Of a stretch of DNA of 14,647 nt, positions 6,712 through 13,312 are shown in pieces (the stretch's first letter is position 1; each line of letters opens with the position of its first letter). The DNA comes from CANQBR01 sp964641395 (lineage in GTDB: Bacteria; Bacillota; Negativicutes; Acidaminococcales; Acidaminococcaceae): NCBI GenBank assembly GCA_964641395.1, contig CAZXKQ010000035.1, forward strand, positions 1-14,647, read 5' to 3'. Made by a program: the position numbers and the translations under genes. A model generated the notes under the pieces. The model searched no databases. It saw nothing but the letters and a program-made list of their open reading frames with translations, and was not told the origin of the DNA.

Positions 6712-7899
6712 CTAGGGCAGGTAGCTGGGGGAGGTGAGGTAGTCCAGGCCGGGCCGCCGCGGGGGCGTAAAGAGGAGGCTCCAGACCTCGGTGGCGGCCA
6801 CTTCTGCCTGCCACTGGGCCTGGGCGGCAGGCTCCAGCCGCCCCAGCTGGGAGGGCCCGGTCCGCAGCAGCAGGGGGAGGGAGGCCGCCTCCTTCATGGC
6901 CCGCAGCAGCTGGCGGCCCTGGTCATTGAAGGCCAGCACCCGCAGGTAGCGGGGCCGGGGCCGCCGGTAGAGGGCGCCAGGCTGGCCCAGCACCACCTGG
7001 CAGAGGAGGCGGCGGAGGCGGGAGGCGCTGTAGCGCTTGGCGCTGAGGAGGGCCAGGGCGGCAGGGAGGCTGGCACAGCCGGCAGCCTCCTGCAGCCGGT
7101 ACTCCAGCCCCTCGCTGCAGCTGCTGAGGGCGGCCAGCTCTCCCGGGGAGAGGAGGCGGAGGCGGTAGGCGGCCAGCTGCCAGAAGAGCTCCCTTTGAGG
7201 GGGCTGCTGCTGCCGCAGGAGGGCCAGGGTGGCAGGGGGGACGCAGGCCGCCACTGCCTGCCAGCGGCCTTCCTCCCAGGCCTGGCGCAGGGCCCGGCCG
7301 GAGGCGTAGACGGCCCCGGCGGGGATGGTGGCCGTGTTGTAGCCCCCGTCCTGCCGGGGCAGGCAGAGGAGGGGGAGGCGGTAGGGCAGCAGGGCCTTGG
7401 CGTACTCCAGGGCCAGGATGTCGTTAGGCCGCTCTAGGGGAGGGGTGCCTGGCGGCAGCAGGGCGGCGTAGGCCCGGGCGCAGGCGGCAGGGTAGCCTAG
7501 GCCGGCCTGGAGGCCCTCCTGGAGGGCCTGCTGGTAGGCTGGGGTGAGGCTGAGGGGGGCTAGGGCGGCGGCGTCCAGGGCGGCAGTCTCCACCCCGCAG
7601 GCCAGGGCGGCCAGGCAGCCTGTGGCGGCCAGCAGCTCCACCCCGGCGGCGGCGAAGAACTCCCCGCTGCTGAGGACGCAGGGGAGGGGCAGCTCCAGCA
7701 CCAGGTCGGCGCCGCCGGCTACGGCGGCCCGGGCCCGGGACCACTTGTCCAGGCAGGCCGGCTCCCCCCGCTGGCTGAAGTGGCCGCTCATGGCCACCAG
7801 TACCGGCAGGCCGGTGCGGCGTTTTATTTCCTGCAACTGCCACAGGTGGCCGTTGTGGAAGGGGTTGTATTCGGCGACGAGGCCGCAGGCAGGGAGCAT
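6712..7899 (-). CDS. tmcAL: tRNA(Met) cytidine acetate ligase TmcAL (YlbM family)
   Basis: TmcAL acetylates the wobble cytidine C34 of elongator tRNA-Met to ac4C, using acetate and ATP through an acetyl-adenylate; it replaces TmcA in Firmicutes. The N-terminal nucleotidyltransferase-like domain shows G-L-V-A-E-Y-N-P-F-H-N-G-H at residues 6-18, then M-S-G-H-F-S-Q-R-G-E-P-A at 38-48, D-K-W-x-R-A near 51 and E-L-P-L-P near 70. Further on, R-P-N-D-I-L and Y-A-S-G-x-x-L-R match family blocks. The start at 7899 has GGAGG 5 nt upstream and begins at the conserved domain; the longer frame to 7944 runs into the promoter. At 395 residues the length is typical. The gene is alone on this strand, convergent with the coaD run. 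Very high Ala/Leu/Gly content. Confidence 0.92.
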   Translation of the reverse strand: MLPACGLVAEYNPFHNGHLWQLQEIKRRTGLPVLVAMSGHFSQRGEPACLDKWSRARAAVAGGADLVLELPLPCVLSSGEFFAAAGVELLAATGCLAALACGVETAALDAAALAPLSLTPAYQQALQEGLQAGLGYPAACARAYAALLPPGTPPLERPNDILALEYAKALLPYRLPLLCLPRQDGGYNTATIPAGAVYASGRALRQAWEEGRWQAVAACVPPATLALLRQQQPPQRELFWQLAAYRLRLLSPGELAALSSCSEGLEYRLQEAAGCASLPAALALLSAKRYSASRLRRLLCQVVLGQPGALYRRPRPRYLRVLAFNDQGRQLLRAMKEAASLPLLLRTGPSQLGRLEPAAQAQWQAEVAATEVWSLLFTPPRRPGLDYLTSPSYLP

Positions 7900-7934
7900 G
7901 GGCACCTCCGTGTGCTTAGCAGGGCTTTTCCTAT

Positions 7935-7943
7935 AGTATAGCA
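7935..7943 (-). promoter_or_regulatory. Extended -10 promoter of tmcAL
   Basis: On the - strand TGC precedes TATACT (7935-7940), giving a TGn extended -10 element. No good -35 is visible at 16-18 nt, which is tolerated in extended -10 promoters. The start of transcription would be near 7928, giving a leader of about 29 nt with the GGAGG ribosome site. Confidence 0.55.
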
Positions 7944-7989
7944 CGGCAGGGCGGGCAGGGCCATAGCCCGGTCGGTAAAAGAGGAGGCC

Positions 7990-8006
7990 TATAAGGATAG
8001 CTTATA
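7990..8006. promoter_or_regulatory. LysR-type-like operator upstream of the anion transporter promoter
   Basis: TATAAG and CTTATA are perfect 6-bp arms around GATAG and contain a T-N11-A core, the usual recognition pattern of LysR-type regulators. The centre (7998) is about 65 nt upstream of the predicted transcription start near 8063, the position where LysR-type recognition sites typically lie. No LysR-type gene is in the window, so the regulator is inferred. Confidence 0.45.
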
Positions 8007-8027
8007 CGTCTAAAGCGAAATTAGTAT

Positions 8028-8056
8028 TTTACAGTTAGGAAGCCGGCTAGTATAAT
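8028..8056 (+). promoter_or_regulatory. Promoter of the DASS/SLC13-like transporter gene
   Basis: TTTACA (8028-8033, five of six matches) and a perfect TATAAT (8051-8056) are separated by 17 nt. The leader of about 60 nt ends in AAGGAGG (8108-8114), 9 nt before the ATG at 8124. The leader can form a small GGGGC/GCCCC hairpin. Confidence 0.85.
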
Positions 8057-8123
8057 AGGGGCAGAAAGGGGCGGACAGCCCCAGGGAAAGCACAGCCCCA
8101 CAGCTCCAAGGAGGCAGTAATAG

Positions 8124-9539
8124 ATGTACGGTAAACGGTTGCGGTACTTGCTGGCCGGGCCCCTCCTCTTCCTAGCCACCGGTTTAGCCCTCAGCGGCAG
8201 TTTCGGCTACAAGGCGGCCCTGGCCCTAGGCCTCATCGTCTGGATGGGCCTGTGGTGGATAACCAGGCCTGTCTACATCGGCATCACCGGCCTCATCCCC
8301 ATACCTATCAACGCCATCTTCGGCCTCATCCCCTCCGCCCAGCTCATCGCCCAGTACTTCTCCGAAGTGGTGGTGCTGCTGATCGGGGCGGACTTTATCT
8401 GCCAGACCTGGAGACGCACCGGCCTGGACCGGCGGCTGGCCATGGGGGCCCTCCGCTTCATCGGGCCCAACACCAAGCAGCAGATCGCCGTCTGGCTCCT
8501 GGCTTCCACCTTTATGTCCGTCTTCCTGCCTAACGTGGTGGTAGGGGCCATCTTCGTGCCCATCGCCATCGCCATGCTCAAGGTGGAGGGGGAGGACGTC
8601 AAGGACAGCCACATCGCCCAGGCCATCGTCCTAGCCATCGTCTGGGGGGCTGGCATAGGGGGCTTCGGCTCCCCCATCGGCGGGGCCGCCAACCTAGTCG
8701 TCATCAACTACATCGAGGAGGTGCTGGGCAGGGAGTTCATGTACGTGGCCTGGCTGTGGCGCTTCGTGCCCCTCCTGGCCATAGTGGTGCTGCTGAACCT
8801 GGCCTTCCTCTTCCGCATTCCCTTGGAGAAGGCCAACCTGCCTGGCTCCAAGGCCTACTTCAAGGAGCTTTTGGACCAGATGGGCGGCCTGAGCCGGGGG
8901 GAGAAGATAGGCCTGGCCCTCTTCCTCACCGCCATGGCGCTCTCCTTCGCCCGCCCCCTCTACGCCCAGCTGATGCCCAATCTCAGACCGGCCTACGTCT
9001 TCTTTGCCTGCGGCCTGGCGGCCTTCTTCATCAACCTGGGGGATGAGGAGAGGAACACCCTCTTAGACTGGGGCTATGCCAGCAAGCACACCGACTGGGG
9101 CCTGCTCTACCTCTTCTCCGGCGGCCTGGCCCTCGGCCGCCTCATCACCGGCACTGGAGCGGCCACCTCCCTGGCCAAGTGCATCACCGCCCTGCCCCTG
9201 GCAGGGGGGCCGGAGACCATCCTGGTCTTCACCAGCTTCACCACCCTTTTGACGGAGATCTCCAGCAACACCGGCTCCGCCTCCATAGCTATGCCGGTGG
9301 TGATAGGCATCTGTAAGGAGCTGGGCATCAACCCCCTGGCCTACCTGCTGTTAAGCGCCATACCCATCAACTGCGCCTACACCCTGCCGGTGTCGGTGCG
9401 GGCCTTCGCGGTGAGCTACGGCTTGGATCCCCAGATCCTCTTCCGCCAAGGGCTGCTGTTAACTATCTGCAACATCCTGCTCACCACGGTGCTAGGCTCC
9501 CTCATCTTCAGCCTCCTCCCTGCCTTCGGCAGGTTGTGA
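8124..9539 (+). CDS. DASS/SLC13-like anion (dicarboxylate or related) symporter, divergent motif
   Basis: This is an inner-membrane protein of 471 residues with about 11-12 hydrophobic segments arranged as two inverted halves, typical of the divalent anion:Na+ symporter (DASS, SLC13) family and its ion-transporter superfamily. The second half carries S-N-T at residues 381-383 within E-I-S-S-N-T-G-S-A-S-I-A-M-P, matching the substrate/Na+ hairpin motif, and D-W-G-L-L-Y-L-F-S-G-G-L-A-L-G at about 324-338 is a family hallmark. In the first half the equivalent position reads L-P-N-V-V-V (135-140), so the usual SNT is lost. The T-P-P-N motifs that normally follow each hairpin are also replaced (G-G-A-A-N at 186-190; V-S-V-R-A at 423-427). 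Substrate is therefore uncertain. It has its own promoter and candidate operator. Start secured by AAGGAGG. Confidence 0.8.
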   Translation: MYGKRLRYLLAGPLLFLATGLALSGSFGYKAALALGLIVWMGLWWITRPVYIGITGLIPIPINAIFGLIPSAQLIAQYFSEVVVLLIGADFICQTWRRTGLDRRLAMGALRFIGPNTKQQIAVWLLASTFMSVFLPNVVVGAIFVPIAIAMLKVEGEDVKDSHIAQAIVLAIVWGAGIGGFGSPIGGAANLVVINYIEEVLGREFMYVAWLWRFVPLLAIVVLLNLAFLFRIPLEKANLPGSKAYFKELLDQMGGLSRGEKIGLALFLTAMALSFARPLYAQLMPNLRPAYVFFACGLAAFFINLGDEERNTLLDWGYASKHTDWGLLYLFSGGLALGRLITGTGAATSLAKCITALPLAGGPETILVFTSFTTLLTEISSNTGSASIAMPVVIGICKELGINPLAYLLLSAIPINCAYTLPVSVRAFAVSYGLDPQILFRQGLLLTICNILLTTVLGSLIFSLLPAFGRL

Positions 9540-9587
9540 TACGTACTCAGCCTTTTGCTTGAGTAAAGGGACATTATAGTTGCGAGA

Positions 9588-9620
9588 CCCCCTGTGCAGC
9601 CTTGCGGGGCTGGCAGGGGG
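9588..9620 (+). terminator. Hairpin after the anion transporter gene, possible terminator
   Basis: CCCCCTG/CAGGGGG form a 7-bp outer stem, and CAGCC/GGCTG pair inside it around the loop TTGCGG. It lies about 50 nt after the TGA. The tail (CTTCGTGTTCT) is only moderately T-rich, so termination would be incomplete at best. Confidence 0.4.
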
Positions 9621-9688
9621 CTTCGTGTTCTGCCGCCAGCTGGGATCCTTTTCGGCTCCTATCAGGGGGACGGGCCTAGCATTTTTTC

Positions 9689-9716
9689 CCCCTTATAAGG
9701 GGCTTCCCCATTTTTT
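9689..9716 (+). promoter_or_regulatory. CCCCTTATAAGGGG palindrome with T-runs in the abrB-family gene leader
   Basis: A perfect 14-bp palindrome (9689-9702) is followed by an overlapping GGGG-CTT-CCCC hairpin and six T (9711-9716); a further T6 run precedes it. It could be an operator, or a second weak terminator of the preceding gene. The rest of the 283-nt gap (9540-9822) holds the hairpin at 9588-9620 and the leader hairpin at 9756-9794; I see no gene and no convincing promoter in it. Confidence 0.4.
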
Positions 9717-9755
9717 GCAAGGATTTTTCCCTTTTACAGAGAATAAAACTAGGTT

Positions 9756-9794
9756 GAACGGCCCCTCCTCTTTCCTGCGGGGCAGGGCCGGTTC
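9756..9794 (+). promoter_or_regulatory. Leader hairpin with an anti-Shine-Dalgarno loop before the AbrB-family gene
   Basis: GAAC plus GGCCC (9756-9764) pair with GGGCC plus GTTC (9785-9794) with one bulged G. The loop contains CCTCCTC, fully complementary to the GAGGAGG ribosome site at 9808-9814. Two mutually exclusive structures are thus possible: loop free, or loop paired to the ribosome site. Inferred from pairing only. Confidence 0.3.
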
Positions 9795-9822
9795 TTAGGC
9801 TCTTACTGAGGAGGAAGGAAGC

Positions 9823-10863
9823 TTGCTCTACCAGTTCATCCTCTTTGGCACCGCCCTGGGGGCGGGCACCTTGCTGAATACCCTCCACATCCCCATCCCC
9901 TACCTGCTAGGGGGCATCCTGGCCGCCCTAGGCTGCAAGATCTTCTTCCACCGCTTGGCCATCACCTGGCCCAAACGGCTGCAGGAGGCAGGGCTGATGG
10001 TGGCCGGCTACGGCATCGGCGGCAGCTTTGACAACAGCGCCTGGAACAACGTGCTAGGCCAGCTGGCGGGGCTGCTGGAGGCCACCCTGCTGGTCTTCGC
10101 CGCCGGCATCGCCCTGGCCTTCCTCTCTGCCAAGCTCACCAAGGAGGACCTGCCCAGCTGCCTGCTGGGCATGGTGCCCGGGGGCTTCATGCTGGCCATG
10201 CTGCTGGCGGAAGAAGACCACCGCCTCAACCCTAACGTGGTGATGGTGATGCAGCTGATCCGGGTGATAGGGGTCATCGTCTCCGTGCCCTTCCTGGTCA
10301 TCTACCTGCTGGACGCCCAGGTCATCGGCTCCAGCCTGGTGATGCCCAGCCACGGCGGCCTCCACTGGCTTTCCTTCATACCCCTGGCGGCCCTGGGCAC
10401 CTTGGCCGGGAAGAAGCTCCACATCCCCATCCCCGTCCTCTTAGGCACCATCCTCTGCACCGCCGCCGTCTCCGTAGCCTACAGCCCGGTGCAGCCGGTG
10501 CCTGGCTACCTGATGTGCCCCGCCCAGCTCTCCATCGGCCTCCACATGGGCATGCACCTGGATCCGGAGCGGATGGTGAAGGCCAAGGACACCATCCCCT
10601 GCGTAGTGCTGGGCACCATAGTCATGATCATCCTCAGCATAGCCATGGCCTACCTCCTCTCCGCCCGCTACCACTTCAGCCTGGTCACCGCCTTTTTAGC
10701 CATGGCCCCAGGGGGGACGGCGGAGATGACCCTGGCAGGCCTCAGCATGGGGGAGGACGTGTCCGTCATCCTCACCTACCAGATCGTGCGGATGCTGATC
10801 ATCAACTTCACCGCCCCCTTCATGCTCAAGTACAGCCTGAAGTATAGCGGCCAAGGGGGCTGA
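9823..10863 (+). CDS. AbrB-family membrane protein (putative transporter; not the AbrB regulator)
   Basis: This 346-residue inner-membrane protein consists of two tandem copies of a unit of about 155 residues. Each copy has a P-I-P-Y/V-L-L-G motif at its start (P-I-P-Y-L-L-G near residue 24, P-I-P-V-L-L-G near 204) and a Pro-Gly-Gly loop followed by an acidic residue and a Q-x-x-R motif (M-V-P-G-G-F and M-Q-L-I-R in copy one; M-A-P-G-G-T-A-E and Y-Q-I-V-R in copy two). This is the AbrB duplication family, often mislabelled ammonia monooxygenase. Its substrate is unknown. The start is TTG at 9823, with AGGAGG 8 nt upstream; no ATG or GTG at the domain start is available. The next gene follows within a few nucleotides, so the two are co-transcribed. 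Confidence 0.88.
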   Translation: MLYQFILFGTALGAGTLLNTLHIPIPYLLGGILAALGCKIFFHRLAITWPKRLQEAGLMVAGYGIGGSFDNSAWNNVLGQLAGLLEATLLVFAAGIALAFLSAKLTKEDLPSCLLGMVPGGFMLAMLLAEEDHRLNPNVVMVMQLIRVIGVIVSVPFLVIYLLDAQVIGSSLVMPSHGGLHWLSFIPLAALGTLAGKKLHIPIPVLLGTILCTAAVSVAYSPVQPVPGYLMCPAQLSIGLHMGMHLDPERMVKAKDTIPCVVLGTIVMIILSIAMAYLLSARYHFSLVTAFLAMAPGGTAEMTLAGLSMGEDVSVILTYQIVRMLIINFTAPFMLKYSLKYSGQGG

Positions 10864-10899
10864 GGGCCTATGCTAGGCCGGGGGGCTGGGAGCCTGGAC

Positions 10900-12234
10900 A
10901 TGTTGCAGGGCTCCATCTGGGACAAGTTACTCTACATGGCCCTGCCCATGGCGGCGGCCGGCATCCTGCAGCAGCTGTTTAACGCGGTAGACGTGGCGGT
11001 GGTAGGCCGCTACGTAGGCAAGGAGGCCATGGCCGCCGTAGGCAGCAACAGCCCGGTGATCAACCTGCTGATCAACGCCTTCATGGGCCTCTCCCTGGGC
11101 ACCAACGTAATCATCGCCCAGTACATCGGCCAGGGGGCCCACGGCCCCATCCGCCGGGCGGTCCACACCTCCGTGCTGGTGGCCCTCCTGGGGGGCCTGC
11201 TCCTAGGCAGCCTGGGCCAGCTGGCGGTGGCGCCGGTCCTGGCCCTGCTGGGGGTGCCGGGGGAGGTGCAGCCCCTGGCCCAGCTCTACCTGCGGATCTA
11301 CCTGCTAGGGCTGCCGGCCATCCTGCTCTACAACTTTGCCACCGCCATCCTCCGCAGCCAGGGGGACACCCGCACCCCCCTCTTGGTGCTGACCCTCTCC
11401 GGCCTGGTGAATGTGGGCCTGAACCTCTTCTTCGTGGTGGGCCTGGGGATGACGGTGGACGGGGTGGCCATCGCCACGGTGGTGAGCAACCTGCTGAGCG
11501 CCGCCGCCCTCTTCCTCTTCCTCTGCCGCAGCCAGGGGGACGTGGCCATCAGGCCCCGGCAGCTGGCCCTGGACGGGGCCAGCCTGCTGCGGATTTGGCG
11601 CATCGGTTTTCCTGCCGCCCTGCAGGGCATGGTCTTCTCCCTCTCCAACATCTGCGTCCAGTCGGCGGTGAACGCCCTAGGCACCCTGGTGATGGCCGCC
11701 TCTGCCGCCGCCTACAACATAGAGGTGGTGAGCTTCTGCCTCATCAACTCCTTCGGCCAGGCCTGCACCACCATCGTAGGGCAGAACTGCGGCGCCCGGC
11801 GGCTGGACCGCTGCCACCGCACCCTGTGGGTCACCTTCGCCGTCTGCGGCAGCTGCTTCCTCCTCCTGGCCGCCGCCCTCTTTGCCTTCATCCAGCCCCT
11901 GCTGGCCCTCTTCAACCAGGACGGGCAGGTGATCTACTACGGCACCATCCGCCTGGAGTACATCCTCTTCGCCCACGGCTTCTCCCTGGTGATGGAGGTG
12001 CTCAGCGGCTACCTGCGGGGCTTCGGCCTCAGCATGGTGCCGGCGGCCTGCGCCCTGGTCTGCGTCTGCGGCAGCCGCATCCTCTGGGTGTACACCGTCT
12101 TCGCCGCCTACCAGAGCTTCGCCGTGCTGATGACCGTGTACCCGGTCAGCCTCAGCCTCACCGCCGCCGTGCTGGTGGTGGCCACCTACACGCTGCGGCG
12201 GCACATCGACCGCCACGCCCTGCCCCTGCCCTAG
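10900..12234 (+). CDS. MATE family multidrug/Na+ antiporter
   Basis: MATE proteins export cationic drugs or metabolites in exchange for Na+ or H+. The 444-residue product has about 12 hydrophobic segments in two halves and the typical N-terminus G-S-I-W-x-x-L-x-x-x-A-L-P then L-Q-Q-L-F-N-A-V-D-x-x-V-V-G-R-Y-V-G. Further family marks are the I-L-R-S-Q-G-D-T-R-T-P segment, P-A-A-L-Q-G-M-V-F-S at the start of the second half, V-G-Q-N-C-G-A-R and the late S-G-Y-L-R-G-F-G. The start is placed at 10900, where GGGAG lies 7 nt upstream and the product begins as most relatives do; an ATG at 10870 just after the preceding stop is an alternative and would add 10 residues. The specific substrate cannot be told. 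The gene may be read with the preceding AbrB-family gene. Confidence 0.93.
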   Translation: MLQGSIWDKLLYMALPMAAAGILQQLFNAVDVAVVGRYVGKEAMAAVGSNSPVINLLINAFMGLSLGTNVIIAQYIGQGAHGPIRRAVHTSVLVALLGGLLLGSLGQLAVAPVLALLGVPGEVQPLAQLYLRIYLLGLPAILLYNFATAILRSQGDTRTPLLVLTLSGLVNVGLNLFFVVGLGMTVDGVAIATVVSNLLSAAALFLFLCRSQGDVAIRPRQLALDGASLLRIWRIGFPAALQGMVFSLSNICVQSAVNALGTLVMAASAAAYNIEVVSFCLINSFGQACTTIVGQNCGARRLDRCHRTLWVTFAVCGSCFLLLAAALFAFIQPLLALFNQDGQVIYYGTIRLEYILFAHGFSLVMEVLSGYLRGFGLSMVPAACALVCVCGSRILWVYTVFAAYQSFAVLMTVYPVSLSLTAAVLVVATYTLRRHIDRHALPLP

Positions 12235-12286
12235 GCCTGGAAAAAGAGGAATCCGGGGCTGGGAGGGCGAATAGCAATAATAGTCC

Positions 12287-12300
12287 CTGCCGGGAGGCAG
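12287..12300 (+). promoter_or_regulatory. Small GNRA hairpin holding a ribosome site before the CpXC gene
   Basis: CTGCC and GGCAG form a 5-bp stem with a GGGA tetraloop, and this sequence includes the GGGAGG (12292-12297) that would serve a GTG start at 12305. Sequestration of this site favours the ATG at 12317, which has AGGTGG 8 nt upstream, or suggests control of translation. Confidence 0.3.
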
Positions 12301-12316
12301 AAAGGTGGAAGCAGCC

Positions 12317-12958
12317 ATGTCCACACAACACCAAGAAGAGCTTACCTGCCCCAAGTGCGGCGCCCGCTCCTCCTTCACCGTCTACGACAGCCTGGACGGA
12401 GGGGATGCCGCCCTGAAGGAGAAGCTGCTAGACGGCTCCCTCTTCACCTTCACCTGTCCCCGCTGCGGCGGACAGGAGCAGGTGAGCTACTACATGCTCT
12501 ACTATGACCTGGAGAAGCACCTGCTGCTGAGCCTGGTAGGCAGGGAGGAGGAGGCCGCCGTCTTCTTCGACAGGCACAGCGCCCAGCTAGGCCAGCTGAA
12601 CTACATCCAGCGGCTGGTGGGGGATCAGAGCGCCCTGCGGGAGAAGGCCCTCCTCTTCCAGCGGGGGCTGGACGACCGGCTGATAGAGCTGATCAAGGTC
12701 AGCTACCAAAAGAAAATAGCCCAGGAGCATCCTGAGCTGAACCTGACCGCCATCCTCTACGCCCAGGGACGGCAGCAGGAGGATCTGCTGCTGTTCTACA
12801 GCGACGGGCAGCTGGCGGCGGCCATCGACCTGAACCAGAACCAGCTTTACCAGCGGGCGGCGGAGCTGTACGGGCCGGAGCTGCCTCCCCTGGCCGCCGA
12901 CAAGACCCGGGTGATAGACGGGGCCTGGGCGATAGACTTCCTCAACAGGCGGCCCTAG
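12317..12958 (+). CDS. CpXC domain zinc-ribbon protein
   Basis: The N-terminal 120 or so residues match the CpXC domain: C-P-K-C-G at residues 11-15 and C-P-R-C-G at 47-51, spaced as a Cys4 zinc ribbon, with S-x-F-x-V-Y-D-S-L between them and M-L-Y-Y-D-x-E after them. The remainder (to residue 213) is mixed helix and strand with no motif I know. The protein is cytoplasmic; the function of CpXC proteins is not established. The gene begins 82 nt after the MATE stop with no clear promoter, so it may be read with the transport genes. The GTG at 12305 is an alternative start adding four residues. All seven NTA codons I counted in this gene are followed by G. Confidence 0.8.
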   Translation: MSTQHQEELTCPKCGARSSFTVYDSLDGGDAALKEKLLDGSLFTFTCPRCGGQEQVSYYMLYYDLEKHLLLSLVGREEEAAVFFDRHSAQLGQLNYIQRLVGDQSALREKALLFQRGLDDRLIELIKVSYQKKIAQEHPELNLTAILYAQGRQQEDLLLFYSDGQLAAAIDLNQNQLYQRAAELYGPELPPLAADKTRVIDGAWAIDFLNRRP

Positions 12959-12977
12959 GAGGGGCGCCTAGGCTTTT
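12954..12977 (+). terminator. Weak terminator-like hairpin at the end of the CpXC gene
   Basis: Two CCTAGG hexamers (12954-12959 and 12967-12972) can pair around a 7-nt loop, the first overlapping the TAG stop, followed by CTTTT. The stem is only 6 bp, so the call is tentative. Confidence 0.35.
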
Positions 12978-13002
12978 CCCCTGCCCCAGGGCCTCCCGAC
13001 CC

Positions 13003-13031
13003 TTGACAAAAGGGCGGCTTTAGGGTAAGAT
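13003..13031 (+). promoter_or_regulatory. Promoter of the tRNA-Leu/tRNA-Arg unit
   Basis: A perfect TTGACA (13003-13008) is 17 nt from TAAGAT (13026-13031, four of six matches). Transcription would start near 13038, a few bases before the mature tRNA-Leu. Confidence 0.85.
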
Positions 13032-13043
13032 AAGCCTATCAAT

Positions 13044-13131
13044 GCGAGCGTGGCGGAACTGGCAGACGCACTAGACTTAGGATCTAGCGCCTTTTAACGG
13101 CGTGCAGGTTCGATTCCTGTCGCTCGCACCA
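13044..13131 (+). tRNA. tRNA-Leu (anticodon UAG)
   Basis: The acceptor stem GCGAGCG pairs with CGCTCGC, followed by discriminator A and encoded CCA (13129-13131). The anticodon stem CTAGA/TCTAG closes the loop CTTAGGA with anticodon TAG at 13078-13080. The long variable arm (CGCC-TTTTAAC-GGCG) marks a class II tRNA, and the T arm is GCAGG-TTCGATT-CCTGT with one G-T pair. It reads CUA and probably other CUN codons. This is the first gene of a two-tRNA transcript. Confidence 0.97.
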
Positions 13132-13133
13132 GC

Positions 13134-13210
13134 GTTTCCGTAGCACAGCAGGATAGTGCAGCCGCCTCCTAAGCGGAAGATCGGCGGTTCGAATCCGCCC
13201 GGGAACACCA
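13134..13210 (+). tRNA. tRNA-Arg (anticodon CCU)
   Basis: The acceptor GTTTCCG pairs with CGGGAAC (one T-G pair), followed by A and an encoded CCA. The D stem is GCAC/GTGC and the T arm is GGCGG-TTCGAAT-CCGCC. The loop CTCCTAA carries anticodon CCT at 13168-13170, reading AGG. The anticodon stem pairs CCGC/GCGG, but position 27-43 is a G-A mismatch. It starts 2 nt after the tRNA-Leu CCA. AGG codons are common in the neighbouring genes, so this is not a tRNA for a rare codon here. Confidence 0.95.
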
Positions 13211-13220
13211 GAACTCCCCC

Positions 13221-13250
13221 AAGGCGCCACAGCGGTGGCGCCTTTTTTCT
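13221..13250 (+). terminator. Terminator of the tRNA transcript
   Basis: AAGGCGCCAC and GTGGCGCCTT form a perfect 10-bp stem around AGCG, followed by a T-rich run (TTTTCTTT). It lies 10 nt after the tRNA-Arg CCA. Read on the - strand it has no T-tail, so it does not terminate the ImmA gene. Confidence 0.93.
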
Positions 13251-13312
13251 TTACTTCCTCCTCTTTTACCCAGAGGAAAGAGCTGAGGCAGTCTGTGTCG
13301 AAGAAGAGAGGC

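Noticed and set aside
6655..7437. A 260-codon + ORF opposite tmcAL
   Set aside because: Low-complexity shadow; tmcAL on the - strand has complete family motifs.
11595..12416. A 273-codon + ORF overlapping the MATE gene in another frame
   Set aside because: Pro/His/Arg-rich frame shadow crossing the MATE stop; no family motif.
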